A stretch of DNA of 64,000 nucleotides, taken from Actinomycetales bacterium (GTDB taxonomy: Bacteria > Actinomycetota > Actinomycetes > S36-B12). The translations under genes were made by a program, and so were the position numbers. How positions within the stretch are numbered: the first letter of the stretch is position 1; each line of letters begins with the position of its first letter. Below, one piece after another: positions 33,040-40,684 of this stretch. The notes under the pieces were generated by a model that worked only from the letters and a program-made list of their open reading frames with translations, had not been told where the DNA came from and did no database searches. The stretch lies in assembly GCA_018970025.1 (NCBI GenBank), contig JAGWXF010000008.1, positions 1 to 64,000 on the forward strand, in the 5' to 3' direction.

Positions 33040-33045
33040 TACGGT
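33040..33045 (+). promoter_or_regulatory. -10 element of the protease operon
   Basis: TACGGT lies 9 bp before ATG 33055 and no Shine-Dalgarno sequence follows it. In actinobacteria this arrangement usually means a leaderless mRNA. It would drive 33055-38756. Confidence 0.45.
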
Positions 33046-33054
33046 GTGACCGCC

Positions 33055-34890
33055 ATGGCTGACGCTGACCGGAACCTCGGCCTCATCCCCGGCCTTCGCG
33101 ACCTGCGTGATCGGGTCTCGGGTGGCTCTCGCGAGGTCGTCGTTGCCGTGATCGACGGGCCGGTCGATCATGCGCATCCCGCCCTTGCCGGTGCGCGGCT
33201 GCGAACCGCCGGTCCGGACCCTGGCTCGGGCGCGGCCAGCGATGCGCTGGCCATGCACGGCACGCACGTTGCCTCCATCCTGTTCGGGCAGCCCGGCAGC
33301 GCGGTGGAGGGGATCTGCCCGAACGTCACCGGGATCACCATCCCGGTGTTCAACGCGCATACCGGTCGTGCCCAGCAACTCGGGATCGCCCGCGCCATCG
33401 AGGCGGCCATCGCCGAGGGGGCGCAGATCATCAACTTCTCCGGGGGCCAGTACTCGGACAGCGGGACTGCCGACCAGTGGCTGGCGCGCGCGATCGCCCG
33501 CTGCGAGGAGGCCGGAGTGCTGCTCATCGCAGCTGCCGGCAACGACGGCTGCGACTGCCTGCACGTCCCTGCGGCCGCGGCGTCCGTCCTGGCCGTCGGA
33601 GCCTGCGATGAGCATGGCGAGCCGATGGACTTCAGCAACTTCGGTCACCTGTATGCCCGAAGCGGCCTGATGGCGCCCGGACAGGACATCCTCGGGGCAG
33701 TGCCCCCCGCGGGGACCTCGCTGCACAGTGGGACCTCCTTCGCGGCGCCGATGGTGGCGGGGGTCGCAGCACTCCTGCTCTCACTCGATCCGCAGCGCTC
33801 GCCGTTGGCCATTCGGGACATCCTGCTGCGCGGGGCAAGGCCATGTGATAGCAACAGCCATGAGTACTGTCAGCGTCTGCTGGCCGGTCACCTGAGCATC
33901 GAGGGAGCGCTTGAGATCATGAACGAGCACGTCGGTTTGACGGACGAAGCAGGCGCGGCTCCCTCCTGCGGGTGCGGCGGCAGCCTGGGCCCCGCGCAGG
34001 TGGCCGCTGCGGGCGCTGCCCCGTCGATGGCCGATGCCCCTGATGCCAGCGGTCTTGCCTACGCCCTCGGGACGATCTCCTACGACTTCGGCACGGAGGC
34101 ACGGCGTGACTCGTTCAAGCAGCTCATGCCCCCGGTCGAGGTCGACGGGGTCGTCGTCCCGCCGAATCCCTACGACGCACGACAGATGGTCGCCTACCTC
34201 GCCGACCGGCCATACGAGGCACGGGCCCTCATCTGGACCCTGAACATCGAGCTCACGCCGATCTACGCGATCGAGCCTGCGGGCGCGTTTGCCGCTAATT
34301 TGTATGAGTTGCTCGGGGAGATGCTGGCTGGCGAGGTGCTCTCCGAGTCGGACGAGGACCATATCCAGCGGGTGAGCATCCCCGGCCTGCTGACCGATCG
34401 TCACGTCCGCCTGTTCTCGGGCCAGATCGTCCCCGTCCTGCAGATGGAGAACCCTCGGGGTGCGTATGGCTGGAAGACCAACGCGCTCATTGCCCAGGCC
34501 TCCGCTGCGGTCGGCGGGCGCAAGGGGAGCAAGTCGGACACCGCTGCCATCGCCGACAACCTGCGCGGATTCCTCGATCGCGTCTACTACGACCTGCGCA
34601 ATCTCGGCGTGCTCTCCGCCGATCGAGCCATGAACTTCGCGGCAACGAACGCCTTCCAGGCCGCAACCGTCTTCTCCGAGGCGCTCGGCACGGGGATGCA
34701 GCTGGAGTCGGTCGAGACCGAGCCGTCGCCGTTCGCGCGTGCCGATGCCGACGCATGGGACGTGAAGCTGAAGTTCTTCGACCCGGAGAACACCCGGCGG
34801 GCCCGGCGCATCTACCGGTTCACGGTTGATGTCAGCGACATCATGCCGGTGACCCTGGGCGAGGTTCGCAGCTGGACGGCAGCGAGCTAG
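33055..34890 (+). CDS. PatA/PatG-like subtilisin protease 1 (cyanobactin-type maturation)
   Basis: A 611-residue protein. The subtilase domain (about 1-290) has the catalytic triad Asp34 (AVIDGPVD), His68 (AMHGTHVAS) and Ser228 (SGTSFAAPMVAG) and oxyanion Asn163. A Cys-rich linker (PSCGCGG) leads to the C-terminal domain (about 335-611) found in cyanobactin proteases: GTISYDFGTEARRDSFKQLM near its start. In cyanobactin pathways PatA-like enzymes remove the leader and PatG-like ones cut the tail and macrocyclise. Which role belongs to this one is unknown. No signal peptide, so it acts in the cytoplasm. It heads the operon 33055-38756; the next gene starts on its last base. Confidence 0.9.
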   Translation: MADADRNLGLIPGLRDLRDRVSGGSREVVVAVIDGPVDHAHPALAGARLRTAGPDPGSGAASDALAMHGTHVASILFGQPGSAVEGICPNVTGITIPVFNAHTGRAQQLGIARAIEAAIAEGAQIINFSGGQYSDSGTADQWLARAIARCEEAGVLLIAAAGNDGCDCLHVPAAAASVLAVGACDEHGEPMDFSNFGHLYARSGLMAPGQDILGAVPPAGTSLHSGTSFAAPMVAGVAALLLSLDPQRSPLAIRDILLRGARPCDSNSHEYCQRLLAGHLSIEGALEIMNEHVGLTDEAGAAPSCGCGGSLGPAQVAAAGAAPSMADAPDASGLAYALGTISYDFGTEARRDSFKQLMPPVEVDGVVVPPNPYDARQMVAYLADRPYEARALIWTLNIELTPIYAIEPAGAFAANLYELLGEMLAGEVLSESDEDHIQRVSIPGLLTDRHVRLFSGQIVPVLQMENPRGAYGWKTNALIAQASAAVGGRKGSKSDTAAIADNLRGFLDRVYYDLRNLGVLSADRAMNFAATNAFQAATVFSEALGTGMQLESVETEPSPFARADADAWDVKLKFFDPENTRRARRIYRFTVDVSDIMPVTLGEVRSWTAAS

Positions 34891-35096
34891 TGCGGTCGCA
34901 GGCCTCGATGCTTCCGATCCTCTCCCGACCGGTCACTCGGCCGGACCTCTCCCGGCCGTGGACGACCGTCGACCTGTCGGGCGGGAGCCTGGACTCGCTG
35001 CTGTCGACCTACATGCACCTGACCCACGGCGCGAACTACGACGACCCGGCTCCCTGGCACGTTGCAGGGTGGCTGGCCCAGCGAGGCACGCGTTGA
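34890..35096 (+). CDS. Small protein, possibly PatB-like
   Basis: A 68-residue protein beginning GTG 34890 on the last base of the protease stop: MRSQASMLPILSRPVTRPDL, then DSLLSTYMHLTHGANYDDPA. Cyanobactin clusters carry small proteins of unknown function (PatB and PatC types) in this position, and the length and the Pro-rich start are in line with the PatB type, but I could not test homology. Translationally coupled on both sides. Confidence 0.6.
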   Translation: MRSQASMLPILSRPVTRPDLSRPWTTVDLSGGSLDSLLSTYMHLTHGANYDDPAPWHVAGWLAQRGTR

Positions 35097-35407
35097 GCAC
35101 CCCGGGCGGCGCCAGTCCCACCCCAGGCGACAAGGCCGCTGAGCCGGCCGTTGCTTCAGGGGCAGGCGAGGCGCACTTCACGGTGCGGGCGCACCATGAA
35201 CACCCGGGCCATGACCGCCACCGCCTGGGCCACCCGGTCGACGAGCAGGTGAAGTCCATGGCGCATCTGTACGAGCGGTGGTCGAACCTGCGGGCGAACG
35301 GGTCTGGCCTGGTCGCATTCGTCGCGTGGATGCACTACCTCGAAGGTCGTGCGGAGCAGGGGGCTGAGGTGGCGGTGCAGCGCGTGCGCGGGCTCACCCA
35401 CCGCTGA
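35093..35407 (+). CDS. Small RiPP-operon protein of unknown function
   Basis: A 104-residue protein from TTG 35093, which overlaps the previous stop (TTGA). The first third is low-complexity (STPGGASPTPGDKAAEPAVA), then a His-rich patch (HHEHPGHDRHRLGH), then a helical part (EQVKSMAHLYERWSNLRANG, LVAFVAWMHYLEGRAEQ). No family recognised. The tight spacing inside the protease operon says it belongs to the pathway; a metal-binding or scaffold role is only a guess from the His content. Confidence 0.6.
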   Translation: MSTPGGASPTPGDKAAEPAVASGAGEAHFTVRAHHEHPGHDRHRLGHPVDEQVKSMAHLYERWSNLRANGSGLVAFVAWMHYLEGRAEQGAEVAVQRVRGLTHR

Positions 35408-35412
35408 CGCGC

Positions 35413-37494
35413 ATGCCTGACCTCGACGACCTGCCGGGCATTGCCCAGTTGCGGCAGCGCACCAGCGGCGACCCGCGGGTGCTCGTTGTCGTCCTCGACG
35501 GCCTGGCGGACATCGGGCATGAGGCGTATCACGGCGCGCAGGTGACCGTCGAGCGGATGCCATGGACGGGTGACCTGGAGCCGGAGGAAGCGTCCAGCAC
35601 GCACGCCACCCACATCGGCTCGGTGATCTTCGGCCAGTCAGCGGGCGGGGTCGATGGCCTGGCCCCCGCATGCCGTGGCCTGCTGATGGCAACGGGGGTC
35701 AGCGCGGAAGCCGTGATGGCGCCGACGAACCTGGCCCGGGCCATCGAGGCCGCGCTCTCCAGGGGTGCGCAGATCATCCACTGCGCCTTCTGCCTGCCGA
35801 GCCAGACGGCCCAGGCGGATGACCTGCTCGCCGGGGCCGTCCGCAAGGCCGAGGCGATGGGGGCGGTCATCGTCTCGGTCGCCGGCAACAACTACGGGGA
35901 GAACTGGTGCCTGCCAGCGGTCCTGCCGACCGTCCTGGCGGTGGGTGCGCTCGCCGACGACGGCTCCCCGATGCGCTTCACCAACTTCGGGTCGAAGTTC
36001 GACGGGCACGCGATCATGGGCCCGGGCCAGCGGGTCAACGGCGCCCAGCTCGGCGGTGGCACGAAGCTGGAGGACGGCACCAGCCTGGCCGCCCCCGTCC
36101 TGACGGGCATCATCTCGGCCCTGACCTCCGCGGTCCTGCAGGCGGGTGGCGCGATCGAGCCGCAGCGGGTGCGGGACGTGCTGATGCAGACGGCGCGGCC
36201 ATGCACTGGGCCGGGTGCCGATCGATGCATCGGCGGTGTCGTGGCCGTCGACCGGGCCATCGGGGTGCTGCTCGACGGGATGACGGTGGAGCAGGCGCAG
36301 CAGGCATATCCGGATGACCTCGCTGTCCAGGCACCGGAGCGGACCCCTGCCACCCTGCCGATGCACCCGGGCGGGCCGGATCTTCCCCCGCACTCGCCGG
36401 CACGGCACCGTCCGCATGGGCCGGAGGATCTCCGCGCCGCCTATCGGATGCCGGACGCCGACCCATCTGACGCGAGCCCAGCCGATGCGAGCACGTCGGA
36501 GGCCGGCCCATCGAACGCGAGCCCATCAGACGCGAGCCCGGCCCTGCGACTGCCGAGCCACGCCTTCGCCATCGGCCAGCTGGATATCGACTACCCGGAT
36601 GACACCGTCCGCCAGTCGTTCATCGAGGCGATGGGCGGCCGCGAACCTGACCTCGGGCAAGCCGAGGATGTCCAGGCGCTGATCGCCTACCTGGATGCCA
36701 ATCCGGGGGAGGCCCGGCGACTGGTGTGGCTGCTGGAGATCAACGGCGAGCGCCGCTACGCCGTCGTGCCGGCCGGGGCCTTCGCCGCGCAGGCCCACGA
36801 CATGATGGCCGCCCTGCTCCTGGGCCTGGCACGCGGCGAGGTCAGCGTGGTCTCGATCCCGGGTCGGGTCACCGGGCGCACGATCGCGATACGCGACGGC
36901 AGCAGCATCCCCGAGCTGCGCGTCCTGTCGCTTCGCTCGGTGTTCGGCTGGCATCCCCAGCAGGTCGCCCGAGACTCCCTGGCGGCCGTCCATCGCGATG
37001 CGCTGGCTCGGCCGACGGACGTCAGCCAGTCCTCGTCCATCGGAGCATCGTCCATCGGAGCATCCGGTGCCGGTGACCAGGAATCGGTCTTCGGCGTTGG
37101 CACTGGTCCGGGGGATGCCTGGCCCCGGCTGGAGCGCGAGGTGACCACCGAGATCGAGTCCGCCATGGGCGACTACCTGTCGTCGGTCTACTTCCGCGCC
37201 CCGCAGGCCCCCGAGCTCGGCCGGGAGCGAGCGCTCGGATACGCGGCGGTCAACGGCTACCAGGTCGCGACGGCCTTCCTCGATGCCATGCACGATGGCC
37301 TGCAGTTCGCAGCGGCCCGAGTGGAGTTCAGTCCCTTTGCCAGGGTCTCCGGGGAGTGCTGGGATGTCATCCTTCGCTTCACCGATCCGCAGCGAACGAC
37401 GCGCTCGGCCCGCGAGTACCGCATCTGCGTCGACGTCATCGATGCGCAGCCGGTCACGGTCGGTCGGGTGCTGCGCTGGTCGGTTCCGAGATGA
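35413..37494 (+). CDS. PatA/PatG-like subtilisin protease 2
   Basis: A 693-residue protein with a subtilase domain (about 1-300; Asp29 in VVLDGLAD, His64 in STHATHIGS, Ser224 in DGTSLAAPV, Asn159 in AGNNYG), a long Ala/Ser/Asp/Pro linker (about 320-380; repeated SPSDAS-like units), and a PatG-like C-terminal domain (about 385-693; IGQLDIDYPDDTVRQSFIEA). It lacks a signal peptide. Motif spacing around the catalytic His differs from protease 1 (HATH instead of HGTH), so the two likely have separate jobs, one for leader removal and the other for tail removal or cyclisation. Its stop overlaps the oxidase start. Confidence 0.9.
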   Translation: MPDLDDLPGIAQLRQRTSGDPRVLVVVLDGLADIGHEAYHGAQVTVERMPWTGDLEPEEASSTHATHIGSVIFGQSAGGVDGLAPACRGLLMATGVSAEAVMAPTNLARAIEAALSRGAQIIHCAFCLPSQTAQADDLLAGAVRKAEAMGAVIVSVAGNNYGENWCLPAVLPTVLAVGALADDGSPMRFTNFGSKFDGHAIMGPGQRVNGAQLGGGTKLEDGTSLAAPVLTGIISALTSAVLQAGGAIEPQRVRDVLMQTARPCTGPGADRCIGGVVAVDRAIGVLLDGMTVEQAQQAYPDDLAVQAPERTPATLPMHPGGPDLPPHSPARHRPHGPEDLRAAYRMPDADPSDASPADASTSEAGPSNASPSDASPALRLPSHAFAIGQLDIDYPDDTVRQSFIEAMGGREPDLGQAEDVQALIAYLDANPGEARRLVWLLEINGERRYAVVPAGAFAAQAHDMMAALLLGLARGEVSVVSIPGRVTGRTIAIRDGSSIPELRVLSLRSVFGWHPQQVARDSLAAVHRDALARPTDVSQSSSIGASSIGASGAGDQESVFGVGTGPGDAWPRLEREVTTEIESAMGDYLSSVYFRAPQAPELGRERALGYAAVNGYQVATAFLDAMHDGLQFAAARVEFSPFARVSGECWDVILRFTDPQRTTRSAREYRICVDVIDAQPVTVGRVLRWSVPR

Positions 37495-38756
37495 TCGAGG
37501 GCCCGGTGAGCGAGGAGTCCACGCCTGCGGAGCGCACGGCCCGTGAGCACACGCTCTCGGAGGAGCGGATCGCCGACCGCGGACGCTACGCCGATGGGCG
37601 TTCCCGTCAGATCACGGTCGCTGACGATGACGGCTCACTGCTGCTGGTCATCGAGCCGATCACGGCGGGTGCGCTCGAATGGCACCCTGGGGCCCTGGCA
37701 TCGGATGATCCGATTCGGTTGTCGCGCTTTGCGTACCTGCGTCGCGACGGTGCCGACATCGTCCTGGGCACCCCCCGCAGTCGAGTGACCGGAGTGATCC
37801 GGGACGAGCGGGTCGCGGCATTCATCGCCGGGCTCGGGGTCGCCAGGCGACCGAGTTCATTGGCGGACCGCTGCGGCCTGGCCCCTGACGCCTGCCTGCG
37901 ACTGGCGGATGCGCTGCATGCCGTCCAACTCGTCACTGGCCCCGAGCCCGACTGCGAGGAGGACGAGACCATCCCGCAGACGTGGGAGTTCCACGACCTG
38001 CTCTTCCATGAGCGCACCCGACGGCCGCGGACCGGCTCGATCAACGAGGCCCCGCGCTTCGGCATCGTCCCGGAGCCCCATGAGCCCGAGTGGCAGGTGC
38101 GCCCGGGTGAGCTGGAGCTGCCCAGGATCGACGTCGCTGCCGTGGTGACCCAGGATGCTCCATACGGACGGGTCATGCGGGAGCGCATCTCAACCCGGGA
38201 CTTCACCGGCCCCGAACTGCCCCTGGACCGATTGGCCGAGCTGCTGGCTCGCAGCCTGGGGCCGATCGAGCGGGAGGGGGTGCCCGGAGTCACGGCCGAG
38301 CACATGTGGACCCGTCCGTATGCATCCGCCGGTGCGCTGTACGAGACCGATGTCGTCGTCGTCGCCCATCGGGTGACAGGCCTGGCCCAGGGGGCCTACC
38401 TATACCGGCCCGGTGCGCACGCGCTGCGCCCCTTGGAGGGCTCGGCCGCGAGTGTCGACAGGCTGCTCTTCGACGCGAGCCAGGCGTGCGGCGCCGGGAT
38501 TCATCGGCCCCAGGCCCTGCTGGTCCTGGCTGCCAGGTTTCCCGATCTCGCCATCAAGTACGACGGGATCGCGTACTCGCTGATCCTGAAGAACGCCGGG
38601 TGGATTCAGGCAACGATCCAGGGCGCCGCATCGGCGATGGGCCTTGGCGCCGTCCCGCTCGGCGCAGGGGACGAGGCATCCTTCGCGGAGGCGACCGGCC
38701 TGGATCGTTACCGTCAGGGCTCTGTCGGCGAGATCGCCATCAGCGTGCCGATCTGA
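37491..38756 (+). CDS. SagB-type FMN-dependent azoline oxidase
   Basis: A 421-residue protein. The C-terminal 220 residues are nitroreductase-like (RISTRDFTGPELPLDRLAEL, then RPYASAGALYETDVVVVAHR, and AIKYDGIAYSLILKNAGWIQ), as in SagB/McbC oxidases that convert thiazolines and oxazolines to thiazoles and oxazoles with FMN. The N-terminal half resembles the accessory region of SagB-type dehydrogenases. ATG 37491 overlaps the protease stop (ATGA), giving translational coupling. In some cyanobactin clusters this domain is fused to the PatG protease; here it is a separate gene. Confidence 0.9.
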   Translation: MIEGPVSEESTPAERTAREHTLSEERIADRGRYADGRSRQITVADDDGSLLLVIEPITAGALEWHPGALASDDPIRLSRFAYLRRDGADIVLGTPRSRVTGVIRDERVAAFIAGLGVARRPSSLADRCGLAPDACLRLADALHAVQLVTGPEPDCEEDETIPQTWEFHDLLFHERTRRPRTGSINEAPRFGIVPEPHEPEWQVRPGELELPRIDVAAVVTQDAPYGRVMRERISTRDFTGPELPLDRLAELLARSLGPIEREGVPGVTAEHMWTRPYASAGALYETDVVVVAHRVTGLAQGAYLYRPGAHALRPLEGSAASVDRLLFDASQACGAGIHRPQALLVLAARFPDLAIKYDGIAYSLILKNAGWIQATIQGAASAMGLGAVPLGAGDEASFAEATGLDRYRQGSVGEIAISVPI

Positions 38757-38789
38757 CAACCTCATGCGTACGTGAACGGAGGAGGCGCG

Positions 38790-39482
38790 ATGCGTGGACG
38801 TCGGCTCGTGATTGCAGCGGTGTCAGTGGCCCTGGTAGGCAGTGCGATGGTCATGGGTGCGCAGGCGGCCAGCGCGGCCACCTGCGACGGATCGAGCGTC
38901 CCGTGCGCGATCGGCGACACCGGCCCCGGTGGCGGGGTGGTCTTCTATGACGCCGGTACCAGGCAGGCCTGGGGGCGCTACCTCGAGGCTGCGCCTGCGG
39001 ACTGGATCGCCGAAAACTACTGGGTGTGGTGCGACCGGAGCCAGCCCGGCTATGCCGAGCGGCTGCGGACCGGCGTGGCGATCGGTACCGGCGCAGCGAA
39101 CACCGCGCTCATCATCAAGAAGTGCGGGAGGAAATCCGCCGCCGGAGCCGCAGCAGCCTATCGAGGCGGAGGCAAGTCGGACTGGTTCCTGCCCTCAAGG
39201 GCGGAGCTGAACCAGCTGTTCCTGCGGCGGGCCGAGGTGGGTGGCTTCAACGGCGAGGAGTTGTATTGGTCGTCGTCGCAGGCTCGGACGCGCACCCCCG
39301 TGGCAGACCTGCCCTCGGATGAGCCGACGGGACGTACGGCTCGCCGAGTCCGCAGCCAGCAGGGCACCGCCAGGCGGCTCCCGGTGAGCGCATGGGCCCA
39401 GGACTTCATGACCGGTCAGGCGCAACCGGTGTGGAAGTGGGGGTCGGGCCTGAGCCCGGTACGCCCGACCCGCGCCTTCTGA
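38790..39482 (+). CDS. Secreted DUF1566-like protein
   Basis: A 230-residue exported protein. Signal peptide MRGRRLVIAAVSVALVGSAM ending near QAASA, then a domain of the DUF1566/Lcl-C kind: GDTGPGGGVVFYDAG, YLEAAPADW, TGVAIGTGAANTALII, GGGKSDWFLPSRAELNQLF and LYWSSSQ. Cys residues suggest one or two disulfides. ATG 38790 follows GGAGGAGGCGCG. Such domains are found in surface proteins of many bacteria. It follows the oxidase gene by 33 bp but has its own strong ribosome binding site, so membership in the RiPP operon is open. Confidence 0.75.
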   Translation: MRGRRLVIAAVSVALVGSAMVMGAQAASAATCDGSSVPCAIGDTGPGGGVVFYDAGTRQAWGRYLEAAPADWIAENYWVWCDRSQPGYAERLRTGVAIGTGAANTALIIKKCGRKSAAGAAAAYRGGGKSDWFLPSRAELNQLFLRRAEVGGFNGEELYWSSSQARTRTPVADLPSDEPTGRTARRVRSQQGTARRLPVSAWAQDFMTGQAQPVWKWGSGLSPVRPTRAF

Positions 39483-39543
39483 GCAGACGGAGTCATCCGG
39501 GAGTCATTGGCATACGGTGACGTCCTTCGATTGGAGGATGGGG

Positions 39544-40254
39544 ATGGACCTGACGGATTTCCGAGCCCTGAGCTTCGACTGCTACGGGACGCTCATCGAC
39601 TGGGAGGCTGGCATCGCTGCCGTGCTGCGCCCCTGGGCCGCGGCACACGACCATGCGCTGACCGACGAGGAGCTGCTCACGGCGTACGCCCAGCACGAGG
39701 CACAGGCGGAGGCGGACCACCCGACTGATCGGTATCCGCAGATCCTGGCGCGGTCGATGCGATCCCTCGGCGCCCAGCTGGGCATCCCGGTCAGCGACGA
39801 GGAGGCCGAGGTGCTGGCGACCTCCGTGCCGCAGTGGCCGGCCTTCGACGACTCGGCCGAGGCACTGGAGCGGCTGAGCCGCCGCTACCAGCTGATCATC
39901 CTGTCGAATGTCGACCGCACGTCATTCGCGGGATCGAACCGGCGGCTGGGAGTGACGTTCACCAGCATCCTGACCGCTGAGGACATCGGGTCCTACAAGC
40001 CCTCGGCCCGGAACTTCGACGCCCTGCGTGCCGAGGCGGATCGACTCGGAATCGGCGATGGGCGATTGCTGCACGTCGCGCAGAGCCTGTTCCACGACCA
40101 TCTGCCGGCGAAGGCGGCCGGGCTGCCAACCGTGTGGATCAACCGTCGCCATGCCAACCCGGGCTGGGGAGCGACCCCTGCGCCATCCGCCGCGGTGACC
40201 CCGGACTGGACCTTCACCTCGATGGCTGCATTCGCGGATGCCGCTACGGGGTGA
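39544..40254 (+). CDS. Haloacid dehalogenase type II-like HAD hydrolase
   Basis: A 236-residue HAD-superfamily hydrolase: ALSFDCYGTLIDWEAG (nucleophile Asp), LIILSNVDRTSF (motif II Ser), DIGSYKPSARNFDAL (motif III Lys), and a late VAQSLFHDHLPAKAAGLPT segment typical of L-2-haloacid dehalogenase-like proteins. The substrate is not determinable. ATG 39544 has GGAGGATGGGG directly upstream and is preferred to GTG 39517. The 3' end overlaps the end of a decayed cupin gene on the other strand by 11 bp. Confidence 0.85.
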   Translation: MDLTDFRALSFDCYGTLIDWEAGIAAVLRPWAAAHDHALTDEELLTAYAQHEAQAEADHPTDRYPQILARSMRSLGAQLGIPVSDEEAEVLATSVPQWPAFDDSAEALERLSRRYQLIILSNVDRTSFAGSNRRLGVTFTSILTAEDIGSYKPSARNFDALRAEADRLGIGDGRLLHVAQSLFHDHLPAKAAGLPTVWINRRHANPGWGATPAPSAAVTPDWTFTSMAAFADAATG

Positions 40255-40526
40255 TCACGTAGGCCTTGCGCAGGGGCTGGTGGATCGTCCACGTCGTCCG
40301 TGCCCCGGCCGTCGAGCACGATGAAGACCTCGTCCGCCTCGATATCGCGGCTGACGCCGATCCCGTGCTGCCAGATGCCGATGGACACCTGAGGCGACTG
40401 GTGGATGGGCAGGGTTCGGACCTGCGGCTGGCCGGCGACCACCTGATCCGGATCAAGCGGGGTGAGGGGCAGGTCGACGTCGGGAAGGCTGCCAGCGGGA
40501 ATGACCCGGGCGATCTCGGTGAACAT
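40244..40526 (-). pseudogene. Cupin gene with internal deletion
   Basis: The - strand starts MFTEIARVIPAGSLPDVDLP and continues to DEVFIVLDGRGT as in small cupins, then the frame is broken and resumes in another frame as TTWTIHQPLRKAYVITP, which looks like a normal cupin C-terminus. About 20-30 codons of the beta-barrel are missing. Total span is about 94 codons against the usual 115-120. It lies beside the polyamine transporter; similar cupins accompany polyamine catabolic genes, but this copy is dead. Confidence 0.7.
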
Positions 40527-40575
40527 GGGCCGAACCGTAGATGGCGGGCGCCTGCGAGGCGCGCTGCCCTCGCCG

Positions 40576-40595
40576 ATCTGAATCCGGATTCAGAT
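40576..40595. promoter_or_regulatory. 20-bp perfect palindrome upstream of potD
   Basis: ATCTGAATCCGGATTCAGAT is its own reverse complement. It lies 89 bp before the potD start and 49 bp upstream of the cupin start, in the divergent spacer. A dimeric regulator, perhaps the TetR at 47258, could use it as operator. Confidence 0.6.
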
Positions 40596-40684
40596 TTCTC
40601 GTCGAAGTGCCTGACGCAGCGGGGCGATCTGCGGTTTCATGTCCTGAATCCCGGATGAGTACGGGGTCCGACAAAGGAGATCGC

